The notes below the pieces were generated by a model, which did not search any database, was not told the origin of the DNA, and worked only from the letters and a program-made list of their open reading frames with translations. A stretch of 64,000 nt of DNA from Endozoicomonas sp. G2_1 (GTDB lineage Bacteria > Pseudomonadota > Gammaproteobacteria > Enterobacterales > Alteromonadaceae). Position numbers and translations under genes: made by a program. The stretch spans positions 124,001 through 188,000 of the forward strand of contig NZ_JAGHQT010000006.1 of NCBI RefSeq assembly GCF_017744155.1, given 5' to 3'. Positions within the stretch are counted from its first letter, which is position 1, and every line of letters begins with the position of its first letter. Shown here piece after piece: positions 18,349 to 28,138 of the stretch.

Positions 18349-19800
18349 ATGCCAAGAAGAACCAAAATAGTTGCAACGCTAGGTCCTGCAACTGATGATA
18401 GAGATATTTTAAAACAAGTACTCGCCGCTGGCGTCAACGTTGTTAGGCTTAACTTCTCTCACGGCAGCCCTGAAGATCATATCAATCGTGCAAAATTAGT
18501 CCGTGAAATCGCTCAAGAGCTGGGTATTTACGTGGGTATTTTAGGCGATTTACAAGGTCCTAAAATCCGTGTTTCTACCTTTAAAGATGGTCCAATCAAA
18601 TTAGCAGTTGGCGATAAGTTCGAACTTGATGCACTACTTGAGAAAGGCCAAGGCAATCAAGAAAAAGTTGGCATTGACTACAAAGAATTACCAACTGACG
18701 TCAGTAAAGGCGATATCTTGCTACTTGATGATGGCCGCGTCCAATTGCAAGTAGACAGTACGACTAATACTTCAGTATTTACCACTGTCACAGTGGGTGG
18801 CCCACTTTCAAATAACAAAGGCATTAACCGAAAAGGCGGTGGTTTGTCTGCAGCAGCGCTAACAGATAAAGATAAGCGCGACATCAAGCTTGCAGCAGAA
18901 ATTAATACCGACTTTTTAGCCGTTTCTTTCCCGCGTGATGCCGCCGATATGCGCGAAGCCCGTTTACTTGCTCAAGAAGCTGGTTGTAACGCTCGTTTAG
19001 TGGCAAAAGTTGAACGCGCAGAAGCAGTCAGTGACAACAAAACACTCGATGATATCATTTTAGCTTCTGACGTTGTTATGGTTGCTCGTGGCGACCTTGG
19101 TGTTGAAATTGGCGATCCAGAACTTGTCGGTACACAAAAGCATTTAATTGCCCGATCTCGTCAATTAAACCGTGCTGTCATCACTGCGACTCAAATGATG
19201 GAATCAATGATCAGCCAACCTATGCCAACACGCGCAGAAGTGATGGACGTTGCTAATGCGGTACTAGACGGCACCGATGCGGTAATGCTTTCAGCAGAAA
19301 CCGCGGCTGGTGACTACCCGGTAGAGACAGTTCAAGCAATGGCTAACGTCTGTATTGGTGCTGAGAAACATCGTTCAGTAAATATCTCAAAGCACCGTGT
19401 TGAGTTAATGTTTGAAGAGATTTCTGAAACCATCGCCTTATCAGCCATGTATGCCGCTAACCATTTAGAAGGTGTTAAAGCGATTATCGCGTTAACTGAA
19501 TCGGGTCAAACCAGTAAAATTATGTCGCGTATTACCTCTGGCTTACCGATTTACTCTTTGTCACGCCATACTAAAACTCTTACTAAAACAGCAATTTATC
19601 GTGGTGTTTACCCTACTTTCTTTGATTCAACGGACATCGATGATGAGAATTTAGCTACCGCTGTGCTTAGCCATGTTGCTAAAGCCGCTAAATTAAGTGT
19701 TGATGATAAAGTTATTTTCACACACGGTGATAATATGGAAACCGTAGGTGCAACCAACACGTTGAAAGTGCTAAAAGTTACTAAGCAAAACCTTCGTTAA
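18349..19800 (+). CDS. pyk: Pyruvate kinase
   Basis: Makes pyruvate and ATP from phosphoenolpyruvate. The start is ATG 18349 ([14 protein letters not shown]), with AAGG at 18334-18337. The longer frame from 18274 adds 25 residues foreign to the family. The 483-residue product is PykA-like in length (E. coli 480). NFSHG near 40, [11 protein letters not shown] (catalytic Lys), [11 protein letters not shown] for metal binding and TATQMMESM are all present. It is downstream of hexR, with a HexR-like site in the gap and a strong terminator after it. Confidence 0.96.
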   Translation: MPRRTKIVATLGPATDDRDILKQVLAAGVNVVRLNFSHGSPEDHINRAKLVREIAQELGIYVGILGDLQGPKIRVSTFKDGPIKLAVGDKFELDALLEKGQGNQEKVGIDYKELPTDVSKGDILLLDDGRVQLQVDSTTNTSVFTTVTVGGPLSNNKGINRKGGGLSAAALTDKDKRDIKLAAEINTDFLAVSFPRDAADMREARLLAQEAGCNARLVAKVERAEAVSDNKTLDDIILASDVVMVARGDLGVEIGDPELVGTQKHLIARSRQLNRAVITATQMMESMISQPMPTRAEVMDVANAVLDGTDAVMLSAETAAGDYPVETVQAMANVCIGAEKHRSVNISKHRVELMFEEISETIALSAMYAANHLEGVKAIIALTESGQTSKIMSRITSGLPIYSLSRHTKTLTKTAIYRGVYPTFFDSTDIDDENLATAVLSHVAKAAKLSVDDKVIFTHGDNMETVGATNTLKVLKVTKQNLR

Positions 19801-19834
19801 TTATTGCTTTTATTCAATATAACGAATGATTGAG

Positions 19835-19865
19835 AAGCCGTCGGCCAATACCGACGGCTTTTTTG
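19835..19865 (+). terminator. Rho-independent terminator after pyk
   Basis: A 10-bp stem AAGCCGTCGG/CCGACGGCTT with loop CCAATA is followed by TTTTG. It lies 35 bp beyond the pyk stop. Confidence 0.93.
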
Positions 19866-19999
19866 TTTGCCAAGCGTTGTCAACATTCGAAAATCAGTAT
19901 CCGATAAATTGAACAAATAATCAGACCAGTTGAATTGGTTAAATAATCACATAACGGTAGAGTGTAATAAAACGATAAAAACAATAACAAGGTTTGCTT

Positions 20000-21445
20000 A
20001 TGACCCAGCCAACGAAACTCTACGCCACTGTGATTGCCAGTATGTTTGCCCTACAGCCAATTTGTTCAATGGCAAAATCGAGCAAAGCGCCATACGATGT
20101 CTTTCAGCCTCAACGAGAGATGATTCACCTTGGCGTCCAGGCGGTACTTACCTGTAACGGACTATTCACATCAAACCGCACCATCGCACAAATTAATCAA
20201 CAAGAACTTAAATATATTCCGGGTAAGTTTGGCGTTGAGCCGTCAAAACTGGTTGAAATTAACCACGAGGTAAAAGGGGTTGCTGTCAGTAATAAGCACG
20301 GCACAACAATACGAGCAATTTATCGCGATGGCATCGGCTGTATAATCTTACGTCCTGACCAAGGCTTTAACGTTGCCAGTTCACTACCAAGCATTAAGCT
20401 GACAAAAGCACCTGAAAACTATGAAAATATTGATTGGCCATTGGGTGAAGCGACAACTCCGTATAAATTTAAATCGACTACACAAAAAGCCGCAATAAAC
20501 GATGTTGCCAACTGGGCTTTTAATAGGCCAACTAAAGAGCAAGATACCCTCAGTTTACTTATTGTCCATCGCGGTCAGATTATGCTGGAACGTTATGCAC
20601 AGGGTATCAACCGTGACACTAAGACGAGAACATGGAGCACGGCAAAAAGTATTTTTGCGACCTTAGCGGGTATTAAAGTTGACAGAAAAGAGCTGTCGGT
20701 GACAGATTCTCTCAATCTAGATTGGTCGCCAAACATCAAAAACTCGGCATCAGATCCTCGTCACAAGATAACGCTAGGCGATACCTTACAGATGTCATCG
20801 GGTCTATATCCAATTGATAGTTTTAATATGGAATATGCCAATGGTTCTGGATTGTCTTACTGGGCGGGCGAAAGCTCTGCTGCTGGTGCAGTTAATCGTG
20901 GCCTAGTACGCGAACCCGGTACATTCTGGGATTACGAAAACTACGACACCCTACTTGCGACCATGTCATTCAAAAAAACCTTTAGTTCCGTTGAAGATTA
21001 CCACTTGTTTCCATCTCAGGAGCTGTTTAATAAACTGGGCATGTACAACACGGTAGTCAGTACTGATCAATACGGCGATTTTATTTTCAGTAGCCAAATG
21101 TACACAAACGCCCGTGATCTTGCGCGTTTTGGTATGTTGTACGCCAATGGTGGTAAGTGGTTTGGCGAACAGATTATTTCACCACAATGGATAGAATATT
21201 CGACCACACCAGCGCCAGCATCGGCTGCACGTGGCTATGATTACGGTGCCCAGTGGTGGCTCAGAAAATCTGATAAAAACAACGGTCCAGCCAAGGCCTA
21301 CACCACTCGAGGTAACCGAGGCCAGTATGTCGTTGTTATTCCTGAGCACGAGCTGGTAATTGTTCGCCGCGGCCTCGATTATGGCAGACAAGGCTTCGAT
21401 CCATGGCAACTCGCCGACCGCGTGGTTGATGCGTTAAACAACTAA
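20000..21445 (+). CDS. Secreted serine hydrolase, class C beta-lactamase family
   Basis: ATG 20000 is chosen because AAGG (19989-19992) lies 7 nt before it; the frame also opens at TTG 19994. The 481-residue product has a signal peptide (about residues 1-25, ending near CSMAKSS). The nucleophile is Ser213 in the SxxK motif (TWSTAKSIF) and the second motif is YEN in WDYENYDT. The C-terminal TTRGNRGQYVVVIPEHELVIV resembles the third motif region of 6-aminohexanoate-dimer hydrolases and periplasmic esterases of this family. The substrate is unknown. A true beta-lactamase is unlikely given the 180-residue N-terminal region. Monocistronic. Confidence 0.82.
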   Translation: MTQPTKLYATVIASMFALQPICSMAKSSKAPYDVFQPQREMIHLGVQAVLTCNGLFTSNRTIAQINQQELKYIPGKFGVEPSKLVEINHEVKGVAVSNKHGTTIRAIYRDGIGCIILRPDQGFNVASSLPSIKLTKAPENYENIDWPLGEATTPYKFKSTTQKAAINDVANWAFNRPTKEQDTLSLLIVHRGQIMLERYAQGINRDTKTRTWSTAKSIFATLAGIKVDRKELSVTDSLNLDWSPNIKNSASDPRHKITLGDTLQMSSGLYPIDSFNMEYANGSGLSYWAGESSAAGAVNRGLVREPGTFWDYENYDTLLATMSFKKTFSSVEDYHLFPSQELFNKLGMYNTVVSTDQYGDFIFSSQMYTNARDLARFGMLYANGGKWFGEQIISPQWIEYSTTPAPASAARGYDYGAQWWLRKSDKNNGPAKAYTTRGNRGQYVVVIPEHELVIVRRGLDYGRQGFDPWQLADRVVDALNN

Positions 21446-21482
21446 CATCAATATCTGAAATCAAGAGATTTATCACAGCATA

Positions 21483-21511
21483 CAAAAAGCCCGCATACGC
21501 GGGCTTTTTTC
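21483..21511. terminator. Bidirectional terminator between the serine hydrolase and TonB receptor genes
   Basis: The stem AAAAAGCCCGC/GCGGGCTTTTT has the 4-nt loop ATAC and A and T runs on both sides. It lies between two converging genes. Confidence 0.93.
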
Positions 21512-21535
21512 ATCAATGACTTACTAATAAATGTA

Positions 21536-23620
21536 CTAAAGTGTACCAATCACGCTAACTGTTGCATTGAATGGCGCACCAACGGTAACTTGATGACTAG
21601 AATGGGCATTAGGAAAATACAACTTATCAAACAAGTTTTCGACATTTAACTGCACTCTTAACTTTGGTGAAATATCGTAGTAAGCCGAAGCATCAAAGCG
21701 CGTATAGCTTGGCAGTGTTCTGGTATTGCCATTGTCAATAAAGCTCTCGTCTTGGTAAGTCAAACCTAACCCAACGCCAAACTTTTCGTTAACTTGATAG
21801 TTGTTCCAAACCGAGAAAGTGTTTTCAGGCAATTCACGTGGTGTACGGCCGGTGTCTTCGAAATCGCCATCGAGATTACTGTAATTTGCCGTTACAAACC
21901 ACGCTTCGGTGACTTGTCCCGCTAGCTGTAACTCAAAACCAGAAAATTCCGAGTTAACAATAATGAAACGCTCTGCGTTATTGTCTTCTAATTCTGGAGA
22001 GGTTTTTTCGTTATCAAAAACAGCAGCAGTAAAGCTCATACCTTCAGCAAAATCCCACTTGATACCAATTTCTTGGTTTTCAAAAACGTCGGGATCAAGT
22101 CGGTTATTGTCACCATTGATGTTGGCAAATTGCTCACCACTGCGAGGTAAAAATGATTCGCTATAGCTAGCGTAAATCGAAATGTTCTCTTGAGGTTTGT
22201 AGATGATACCTGCGCGCGGAGAAACTTCCTCGTCAACACGTGCTCTTTGCTCTGAATTGGCCGCGTTAAAAACATCAATATCAAAGCGATCGAAACGAGC
22301 ACCTAGTACAACATCTAAGTTTTCTGAAATCTCAATTTCGTCTTGAATGTATAGCGATGTCACTTGTAAATCGACTCGTGTGTCATCGTTCAAGTCTGTA
22401 AAGCCTGTTGTCACCGCTTGACCACTGGAATTAACTCCCGCTAAGCCTCTAAAATTGAGTGGACGAGAAATACTGAAGTTCTCAGTATCATCGCCGTTCG
22501 AACTGAACTCCGGATTAAAGCGATTTTGATCAGAAGATGTATCGATATATTCCGCACCAAAAATAACTGTATGACCAAGGCCACCGGTTTGGAATTCACC
22601 AACAAGGTTACCGGATAAAATTAAATTTTCACGCTCCGTCGTATCAATATAGCCATCAAGGGTTACTTGATTAGGCGTATTTATTTGATCATAAGCACTG
22701 GCGAAGAAGTTAGCGTAAACCTTGTCGTAATCACCATAAAAGACATTGAAGTTGCCCTTTAGGTTTTCGTTAAAGCGATGCTCTAAATTAGTTCTAAAAA
22801 CATGAGCTTCTAAGTCATTAAAGTTATTTTCAGGATCGCCAAAAACGATATTTCTGAATGCTTCAACTGGACGTCCGTCTGCCCCAGTGGGAATACCGCG
22901 ATCGATAAAGCGTTCGTGATTAATGTATTCGTATGAAATATCTAATATTGTGTCATCAGCTAGTTCAAAACGCGCTGTCGGATTGAAGCCGTAGCGGTCA
23001 CCATCAAAGAAGTCTCGGTAACCTTCTAGGTGCTCGTACATAGCATTTAGACGAAATGCTGAAATATCGCTGGTCGACAAATTAAGATCAATTTCTGTGT
23101 TGTAACCACCAAAAGAGTTCACTGACGCTTTGTAGTTAGTAAAATCAGCATCTAGGTCTGCTTTTTTTGACACGCGATTGAGAATACCACCTGTACCACC
23201 TCGGCCAAATAGTAAAGCGTTAGGTCCACGAAGGATCTCAACTTGTTCAATATTGTACAATGAACGATAGTACTGCACGTCGTCGCGATTACCATCGATG
23301 TAAAAATCGGCGGTTGAGCGCACACCGCGAAAAACAACGGCATCGCGATGGCCTTCACCCTGTGAGGTATTTACGCCAGGGGTATAGTCAATAATATCGC
23401 CAATACTATTAATGCCACGAGCGGTAATTTCATCGGCAGTAATAATCGATAAACTCTGTGGTACATCGATAATTGGAGTTGGTGATTTAACTGAATTTGA
23501 TTCGTTAACTGATAGATACTTTCCTTGAACGACAATTCTTTCCACTTCTTCATTGTTTTCGGCAACTACTGAGTTGCTTAGTGCAACTGCGATGGCAAGT
23601 GCAGATAGTTTCAACTTCAC
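21536..23620 (-). CDS. TonB-dependent siderophore receptor
   Basis: A 694-residue outer-membrane receptor that imports a ferric chelate using TonB energy. A signal peptide (about 1-20, ending VVA) is followed by a TonB-box-like ERIVVQG. The plug contains DVPQSLSIITADEI and VEILRGPNALLFGRGGTGGILNRVSKKA, typical of the FhuA/FhuE-type siderophore subfamily. The remainder is a 22-strand barrel pattern with NVENLFDKLYFPN near the end. The protein ends GTL instead of the usual terminal Phe or Trp, a small oddity for a barrel protein. The upstream region holds a weak Fur-like sequence. Confidence 0.9.
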   Translation of the reverse strand: MKLKLSALAIAVALSNSVVAENNEEVERIVVQGKYLSVNESNSVKSPTPIIDVPQSLSIITADEITARGINSIGDIIDYTPGVNTSQGEGHRDAVVFRGVRSTADFYIDGNRDDVQYYRSLYNIEQVEILRGPNALLFGRGGTGGILNRVSKKADLDADFTNYKASVNSFGGYNTEIDLNLSTSDISAFRLNAMYEHLEGYRDFFDGDRYGFNPTARFELADDTILDISYEYINHERFIDRGIPTGADGRPVEAFRNIVFGDPENNFNDLEAHVFRTNLEHRFNENLKGNFNVFYGDYDKVYANFFASAYDQINTPNQVTLDGYIDTTERENLILSGNLVGEFQTGGLGHTVIFGAEYIDTSSDQNRFNPEFSSNGDDTENFSISRPLNFRGLAGVNSSGQAVTTGFTDLNDDTRVDLQVTSLYIQDEIEISENLDVVLGARFDRFDIDVFNAANSEQRARVDEEVSPRAGIIYKPQENISIYASYSESFLPRSGEQFANINGDNNRLDPDVFENQEIGIKWDFAEGMSFTAAVFDNEKTSPELEDNNAERFIIVNSEFSGFELQLAGQVTEAWFVTANYSNLDGDFEDTGRTPRELPENTFSVWNNYQVNEKFGVGLGLTYQDESFIDNGNTRTLPSYTRFDASAYYDISPKLRVQLNVENLFDKLYFPNAHSSHQVTVGAPFNATVSVIGTL

Positions 23621-23933
23621 TTAAATTATCTCCCAAAATAACCTAATAATTTTATCGATGTTTATTTAATAAGGTGGTTGTTAATTATGTGTAGATTAAT
23701 AACCTAAAAACCACAACAAAACATGACAATGTTGCGAATCATTTTTATTTACGTAGATAATAGCAACTAGTCCAAAATCAACAAAAATAATTTATAGTAC
23801 AGTTAGCAATAAAATATAAGGAATTCGACAAATTTTTACATAACAAGATTTGTTGTTATAAAAACAATCATTGTCTTAGGTCTTAAATAAACGGTTACCT
23901 AATTTAAGGATAATAGCGAAGCTGGAATTGAGG
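23621..23933. other. Intergenic region upstream of the siderophore receptor
   Basis: A 313-bp, very AT-rich region with no gene seen. It must hold the receptor promoter. A sequence around 23733-23751 (GCGAATCATTTTTATTT on the plus strand) contains the GAATCATT core often found in Fur boxes, but agrees with the 19-bp consensus only at about half of the positions. Confidence 0.45.
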
Positions 23934-24599
23934 TTACGCCCAAGACAACCCTTTCGGTAACGGGTAATCACTGTATTCAATATGAATAACACGCCGGTGC
24001 TTTGGTTTACTTGCTTTGCTCGATGAATGCACAAGCAGTGGCCGCATAACCAGTAAATCCCCTGCTCTAAGTTGACAAAATACTGGCTCTGCTTGTTTGG
24101 TTAATTCTGCTAACGCTGTTTGCTTGATAATACCGAGGTTATGACTGGCTGGAATAACTTTTAGGCAGCCGTTTTGTTGGTCTAAGTCATCTAAGTGCAG
24201 CCTAAAGGTGATCATATTGTTTAATACGGTTAACGCTGGTTGAACGTGATGAACCTGGTCTTTAATTGTCCATGGCCCCCAGCCATCAATGGCTACTTTA
24301 TTGCTAACCGCTACCGTTTTATCTTGGTGCCAACTAACTAACCAATTGCTATTTGGTGTTTTATCAAAAACGATCACTCTGACGACTTTAGGAGTTCCCG
24401 TTAAGTACGTTTGAGCTTTATCAATAAAGTGGTCGCTATTAACCAGTTGACTTATCTGGGCAAGTTTCTTATCTGCGTTTCGAACCCCTGTTTTAGGCAT
24501 TGTCTTAGCAAATTTTTCTAGCTCTTCAATAACGCCGTCTACAATTGAGCGCTTAACAAAGTTTTTGTGAAATTCGAAACCGTTAATATCGATAGACAA
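23934..24599 (-). CDS. Phytanoyl-CoA dioxygenase (PhyH)-like Fe(II)/2-oxoglutarate oxygenase
   Basis: A 221-residue double-stranded beta-helix oxygenase. The iron triad is visible as His91 and Asp93 (SWHQDKTV) and His191 (LLVHSSSKASKP). Arg202 or Arg203 (HRRVIHIEY) is placed to hold 2-oxoglutarate. The fold elements DQQNGCLKVIPASHNLG and RAGDLLVMRP are standard for the family. Substrates range widely, so the reaction is not predicted. It is on the same strand as the neighbouring genes, about 48 bp from the upstream cyclotransferase-like gene, with possible co-transcription. Confidence 0.85.
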   Translation of the reverse strand: MSIDINGFEFHKNFVKRSIVDGVIEELEKFAKTMPKTGVRNADKKLAQISQLVNSDHFIDKAQTYLTGTPKVVRVIVFDKTPNSNWLVSWHQDKTVAVSNKVAIDGWGPWTIKDQVHHVQPALTVLNNMITFRLHLDDLDQQNGCLKVIPASHNLGIIKQTALAELTKQAEPVFCQLRAGDLLVMRPLLVHSSSKASKPKHRRVIHIEYSDYPLPKGLSWA

Positions 24600-24646
24600 G
24601 ACAAGCGTTCCTTTTAAAACCGAGAAACTAGTCGTTAATGAATAGT

Positions 24647-25165
24647 TTAATAGATGGCCATTTCGCGAGCCGCTCTTGCTCGGTCAATATCATCAACTGA
24701 GCGAACATTTTTAATTTGATCGATATAAGCTTGAGGCAAATTTGATTGCTCGGCGCCAAAGGCAACATGATGTTTGTACCAATGATAAGGCGCTATATCA
24801 GGAGTAACGTCTGACGAATAATAAAGACTTGCGACAAGCGCTTGCTCGCTATCGTTATAGACAGTAACAGTCTTTTCATAGTAATCGACGCCAAGCCCTT
24901 CAGCGGCGTCTAGAATATACTTTTCATTTGGACAAAACTCAAAAACAGCGCCGTATACGATATCACGTTCATCATCAGTAAAATAAGCGTCGCATTTAGC
25001 TGAACCATCTTGCCCTAGCTTGTGAAAGCGCAATGCGTGTTTGGGCAGATAGTAGTTGCCCAAATAGCGAGCACTAGGTACGCGCTGCTGTATTCTGGGC
25101 TCAGACATATTTGAGCCGTATGCGAAATAAATGATTGGTGATCTTGTTTCTACGTTTTGCTTCAT
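24647..25165 (-). CDS. Gamma-glutamylcyclotransferase-like protein
   Basis: The 172-residue product begins at ATG 25165 (MKQNVETRSPIIYFAYGSN). The longer frame starts at TTG 25210 and adds 15 residues before the domain. YFAYGSNM is the signature loop that binds the gamma-glutamyl group, and the Glu of DAAEGLGVDYYEK is the expected catalytic acid. LPKHALRFHK and GAVFEF are also family-typical. The enzyme would release 5-oxoproline from a gamma-glutamyl peptide or act in glutathione turnover; the exact substrate cannot be told. Confidence 0.85.
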   Translation of the reverse strand: MKQNVETRSPIIYFAYGSNMSEPRIQQRVPSARYLGNYYLPKHALRFHKLGQDGSAKCDAYFTDDERDIVYGAVFEFCPNEKYILDAAEGLGVDYYEKTVTVYNDSEQALVASLYYSSDVTPDIAPYHWYKHHVAFGAEQSNLPQAYIDQIKNVRSVDDIDRARAAREMAIY

Positions 25166-25246
25166 ATTGTTAATCTTGTTAACTGCTCGTTGATTATCAG
25201 ACCTAGCCAATGAACTTAAAACATTGACTCGTCACTAGTCAACGAA

Positions 25247-26134
25247 TCAGTCTTTTTGTGCTAATTCGTTGAGATCTTCAATTAAATTATCAAGTTTTCG
25301 GTTGAATGTCTTTTTCTGTTTTTCGGTCAGCGTTTGAGTAAAATCAAAAAATAACTTATTAAACACGCCTTGATTGTGGTCCAGTTTGGCGATGTGCTCT
25401 GAACTTCTCAATTTATCATTATCGAGGATTAAAGCCTTAAACTGGCGACGGTATTCATCAACCAAGATATCTGGCCCCAAAACTTGCTTAAACTCAACTA
25501 ACCAAAGATCGCGATAGGCTAGCCAATCATCATAGCTTGATTTGAACTCGGTAACGCGTTCAGCAATAAGCTGTTTTTGTTGCTTGTTTAAGCGACCAAA
25601 CCATTTTTTAAACTGCTTACTTTGATCTTTTGCACGCTCTTTATTTCGTTCATCAAGCGTCAGTTGTTTGCGATCATCTCTAAGTTCTTGGTTTTCCTCT
25701 TCAATCAGCTCGACCATTTCACTGCGTTGCTCTTGATCAAGCATGTTAGTTAAACGGGCAAGTTCGGGCTCGACTTTAGTTGCTGTCGTTAACCAATGGC
25801 TGCGCACTCGTGTAAAATGCTGTTCAATGTCAGCTTCAGTCAGCGTTTGTGCCACCACACTTTGCTTTAATTCACTAAGCTGCTCGGCATACAAGGTTAA
25901 CTGGGTTTTGCGATGCCAAAGATGCAATAGTTCAAAACTCTCGTCGAAGGCTTTTTCTTGCTCTTTGGTCAAATCAACATAGTCGTCCAAATACCAGCCA
26001 ACCCACCAGTCGAGATTGTTATAAATAAAGCTGATACTACAACCAGAGAGCACTAAACACGACAGTGCAATGAGTAGCTTTTGTTTTGCTCCTTTAAAGC
26101 AAGCTACAACCCTTTTATTTCCAATGGCAAACAT
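25247..26134 (-). CDS. DUF6279-like lipoprotein
   Basis: The 295-residue protein has an N-terminal signal with lipobox LVLSGC. This is followed by SISFIYNNLDWWVGWYLDDYVDLTKEQ, a hallmark opening of the DUF6279 proteins common in Pseudomonas and Alteromonadales. The rest is highly charged and almost wholly alpha-helical, with long coiled-coil-like stretches (about 60-200), as in other helical periplasmic lipoproteins. Role unknown. It is divergent from pfkA. Confidence 0.8.
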   Translation of the reverse strand: MFAIGNKRVVACFKGAKQKLLIALSCLVLSGCSISFIYNNLDWWVGWYLDDYVDLTKEQEKAFDESFELLHLWHRKTQLTLYAEQLSELKQSVVAQTLTEADIEQHFTRVRSHWLTTATKVEPELARLTNMLDQEQRSEMVELIEEENQELRDDRKQLTLDERNKERAKDQSKQFKKWFGRLNKQQKQLIAERVTEFKSSYDDWLAYRDLWLVEFKQVLGPDILVDEYRRQFKALILDNDKLRSSEHIAKLDHNQGVFNKLFFDFTQTLTEKQKKTFNRKLDNLIEDLNELAQKD

Positions 26135-26222
26135 ATAACGCCTTATTTTTTATTATTTAATGTTATTAAACGGTATACTAACAAGTATAGTTTTACCGAC
26201 TTGCAACTTTGTGCAACAAAAT

Positions 26223-27236
26223 ATGACTAATAAAATCAGTAATCTAGCCATATTAACCAGTGGCGGTGATGCCCCTGGGATGAATGCTGCGATTCGAGCG
26301 GTTGTTCTGGCCGCGGAACATTACCAATTATCTGTAATGGGTATTAGCCACGGCTACAACGGCTTGATTAATCAAGAAATAAGACCGTTAACTAAGCAAG
26401 ATGTTCACAACATTATTCATCAAGGTGGCACTATTTTAAAAAGTGCTCGCTGTCGGGAAATGATGACAGAGCAAGGGGTTAAGCAAGCGGCGAGTACGCT
26501 TCACAAAAACAATATTGACGCTTTAGTGGTCATTGGCGGCGATGGCTCGTTTAAAGGCTTATTGGCCCTGCAAGAGCACTGGCAAGGCCAAGTGATCGGC
26601 CTCCCCGGTACTATCGACAATGATTTAGATGGCACAGACCACACGATTGGCTTTGCTACTGCCGTTGATACGGCAATCCACGCTATTGATAAAATTCGCG
26701 ATACCGCGGATGCTTTTGAACGGGTATTTATTGTTGAGCTGATGGGTCGACACAGTGGCCATATCACCTTTAACGTTGGCCTAGCCTGCGCCGCAGAGCA
26801 AATATTATCTTTTGAAAACACTCCTCAGGGCCGCGCTAAAGCAATCGCCACTGAGTTAGCAGAAGAAATTAAGCTGGCACAAAAATACGATCAGTCCAGT
26901 TACATTATCTGTGTTGCTGAAAACCTCATTGAAGGCGGTGCAACGGCGCTGGCGACCAGCCTACAACAAGATTTTGGGATTGACGCAACCGCTTGTATTT
27001 TAGGCTACATCCAGCGGGGTGGCTCGCCTGTCGCGAAAGATCGCATTATGGCAAGCAAAATGGGCGTTGCTGCTGTTGAATGGTTATTGGCTGGTAAAAC
27101 AAATTTGATGATCGGGGAACAAAACCAAACCATGGCGGAAGTCCCTTTACTTAAAGCTATTGCTCATCAAAAAACTGTGGCGAATAACTTGATCTGCACT
27201 CAGAGTAACATTTTCTCATTCGCCCAAGAACAATGA
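26223..27236 (+). CDS. pfkA: ATP-dependent 6-phosphofructokinase
   Basis: Phosphorylates fructose 6-phosphate to fructose 1,6-bisphosphate, the committed step of the Embden-Meyerhof pathway. ATG 26223 (MTNKISNLAILTSGGDAPGM) gives 337 residues, close to E. coli PfkA (320). The upstream 21 codons of the open frame are not family-like, although no clear ribosome binding site is seen at 26223. ATP-site GGDGSF (105-110), catalytic TIDND (130-134) and MGRHSGH are intact. Having pfkA beside a complete Entner-Doudoroff operon means glucose can take either route. Confidence 0.94.
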   Translation: MTNKISNLAILTSGGDAPGMNAAIRAVVLAAEHYQLSVMGISHGYNGLINQEIRPLTKQDVHNIIHQGGTILKSARCREMMTEQGVKQAASTLHKNNIDALVVIGGDGSFKGLLALQEHWQGQVIGLPGTIDNDLDGTDHTIGFATAVDTAIHAIDKIRDTADAFERVFIVELMGRHSGHITFNVGLACAAEQILSFENTPQGRAKAIATELAEEIKLAQKYDQSSYIICVAENLIEGGATALATSLQQDFGIDATACILGYIQRGGSPVAKDRIMASKMGVAAVEWLLAGKTNLMIGEQNQTMAEVPLLKAIAHQKTVANNLICTQSNIFSFAQEQ

Positions 27237-27311
27237 TTAAACCCAATGACTGCGTTAATCAATAAATTGGTGATCGGGTATAAATAATATTATTTAAATA
27301 AGTTCAACAAG

Positions 27312-28136
27312 CTAAGCGCAAACCAGCTGTTTAACTTTGTCTTTATAGCTGCGACTGACTTTTAGCTCTTTGCCGTTAAGCATCACTAAATAATACTCGC
27401 CGTTGAGTTGACTACAGAACTTGTCGATATAGTGTTTATTGACAATAACCGAGCGGTGACAACGAATAAACATGCGCGGATCCAAAATGGCTTCAAGCTC
27501 TTTCATGGTTTTGCGCAAAATATGGGTGCCTTTTTCGGTGTGAACACACATATAGTCACCTGCGGCATCAATCCACATAATATTTTTCACTGGCACCCTA
27601 CTGACTTCGCCAGCATCTTTAATCGCTAAAATATCAGAATAGTGTTGCAGACTGACGGACTCGTTGTTATCAAGTTCATTTAAAATCTGTTCGCTGTCGT
27701 TACCCGTCACTTCACTAACCAGTTTTACTAATTGCGCTTTGTGCTGATTTGCCGCTTTATCGGCTAGGTGCTGATGAATACGCAACATTGCTTGTGCTAA
27801 GCGCTGTTCGTCGGCTGGCTTCATCAAATAATCTAAGGCGTGGACTTCAAACGCGTTAATCGCATATTGGTCATAAGCAGTAACAAAGACAATTAACGGC
27901 ATTTCAATATCTAATGCCATCATCGCCTCAACCACTTCAAAGCCATTCATCCCCGGCATTTGAATGTCGAGAAAGACTAAATCAGGTACCAGCGCTTGAA
28001 CTTGTTCCAGCGCTTGTTTGCCATTGGCACACTCGGCAACCACGTTAACTTCAGGATAATCAGATAATCGTACTTTTAGTCCTTTGCGAGCTAATGGCTC
28101 GTCGTCAACAATTAGGGTATTAAGTTGTTGGCTCAC
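27312..28136 (-). CDS. LytTR-family response regulator
   Basis: A 274-residue regulator with a receiver domain (about 1-120, phospho-acceptor Asp57 in LVFLDIQMPG, Lys in LMKPADE) and a C-terminal LytTR DNA-binding domain (about 170-272, with WIDAAGDYMCVHTEKG and FIRCHRSVIVN). It is the partner of the kinase 2 bp upstream. LytTR regulators bind direct repeats; no target site was identified here. Confidence 0.93.
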   Translation of the reverse strand: MSQQLNTLIVDDEPLARKGLKVRLSDYPEVNVVAECANGKQALEQVQALVPDLVFLDIQMPGMNGFEVVEAMMALDIEMPLIVFVTAYDQYAINAFEVHALDYLMKPADEQRLAQAMLRIHQHLADKAANQHKAQLVKLVSEVTGNDSEQILNELDNNESVSLQHYSDILAIKDAGEVSRVPVKNIMWIDAAGDYMCVHTEKGTHILRKTMKELEAILDPRMFIRCHRSVIVNKHYIDKFCSQLNGEYYLVMLNGKELKVSRSYKDKVKQLVCA

Positions 28137-28138
28137 TG

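Noticed and set aside
20000-21445. Calling the serine hydrolase a beta-lactamase resistance gene
   Set aside because: The N-terminal 180 residues and the third motif differ from true class C beta-lactamases and fit the broad esterase/6-aminohexanoate-hydrolase group better.
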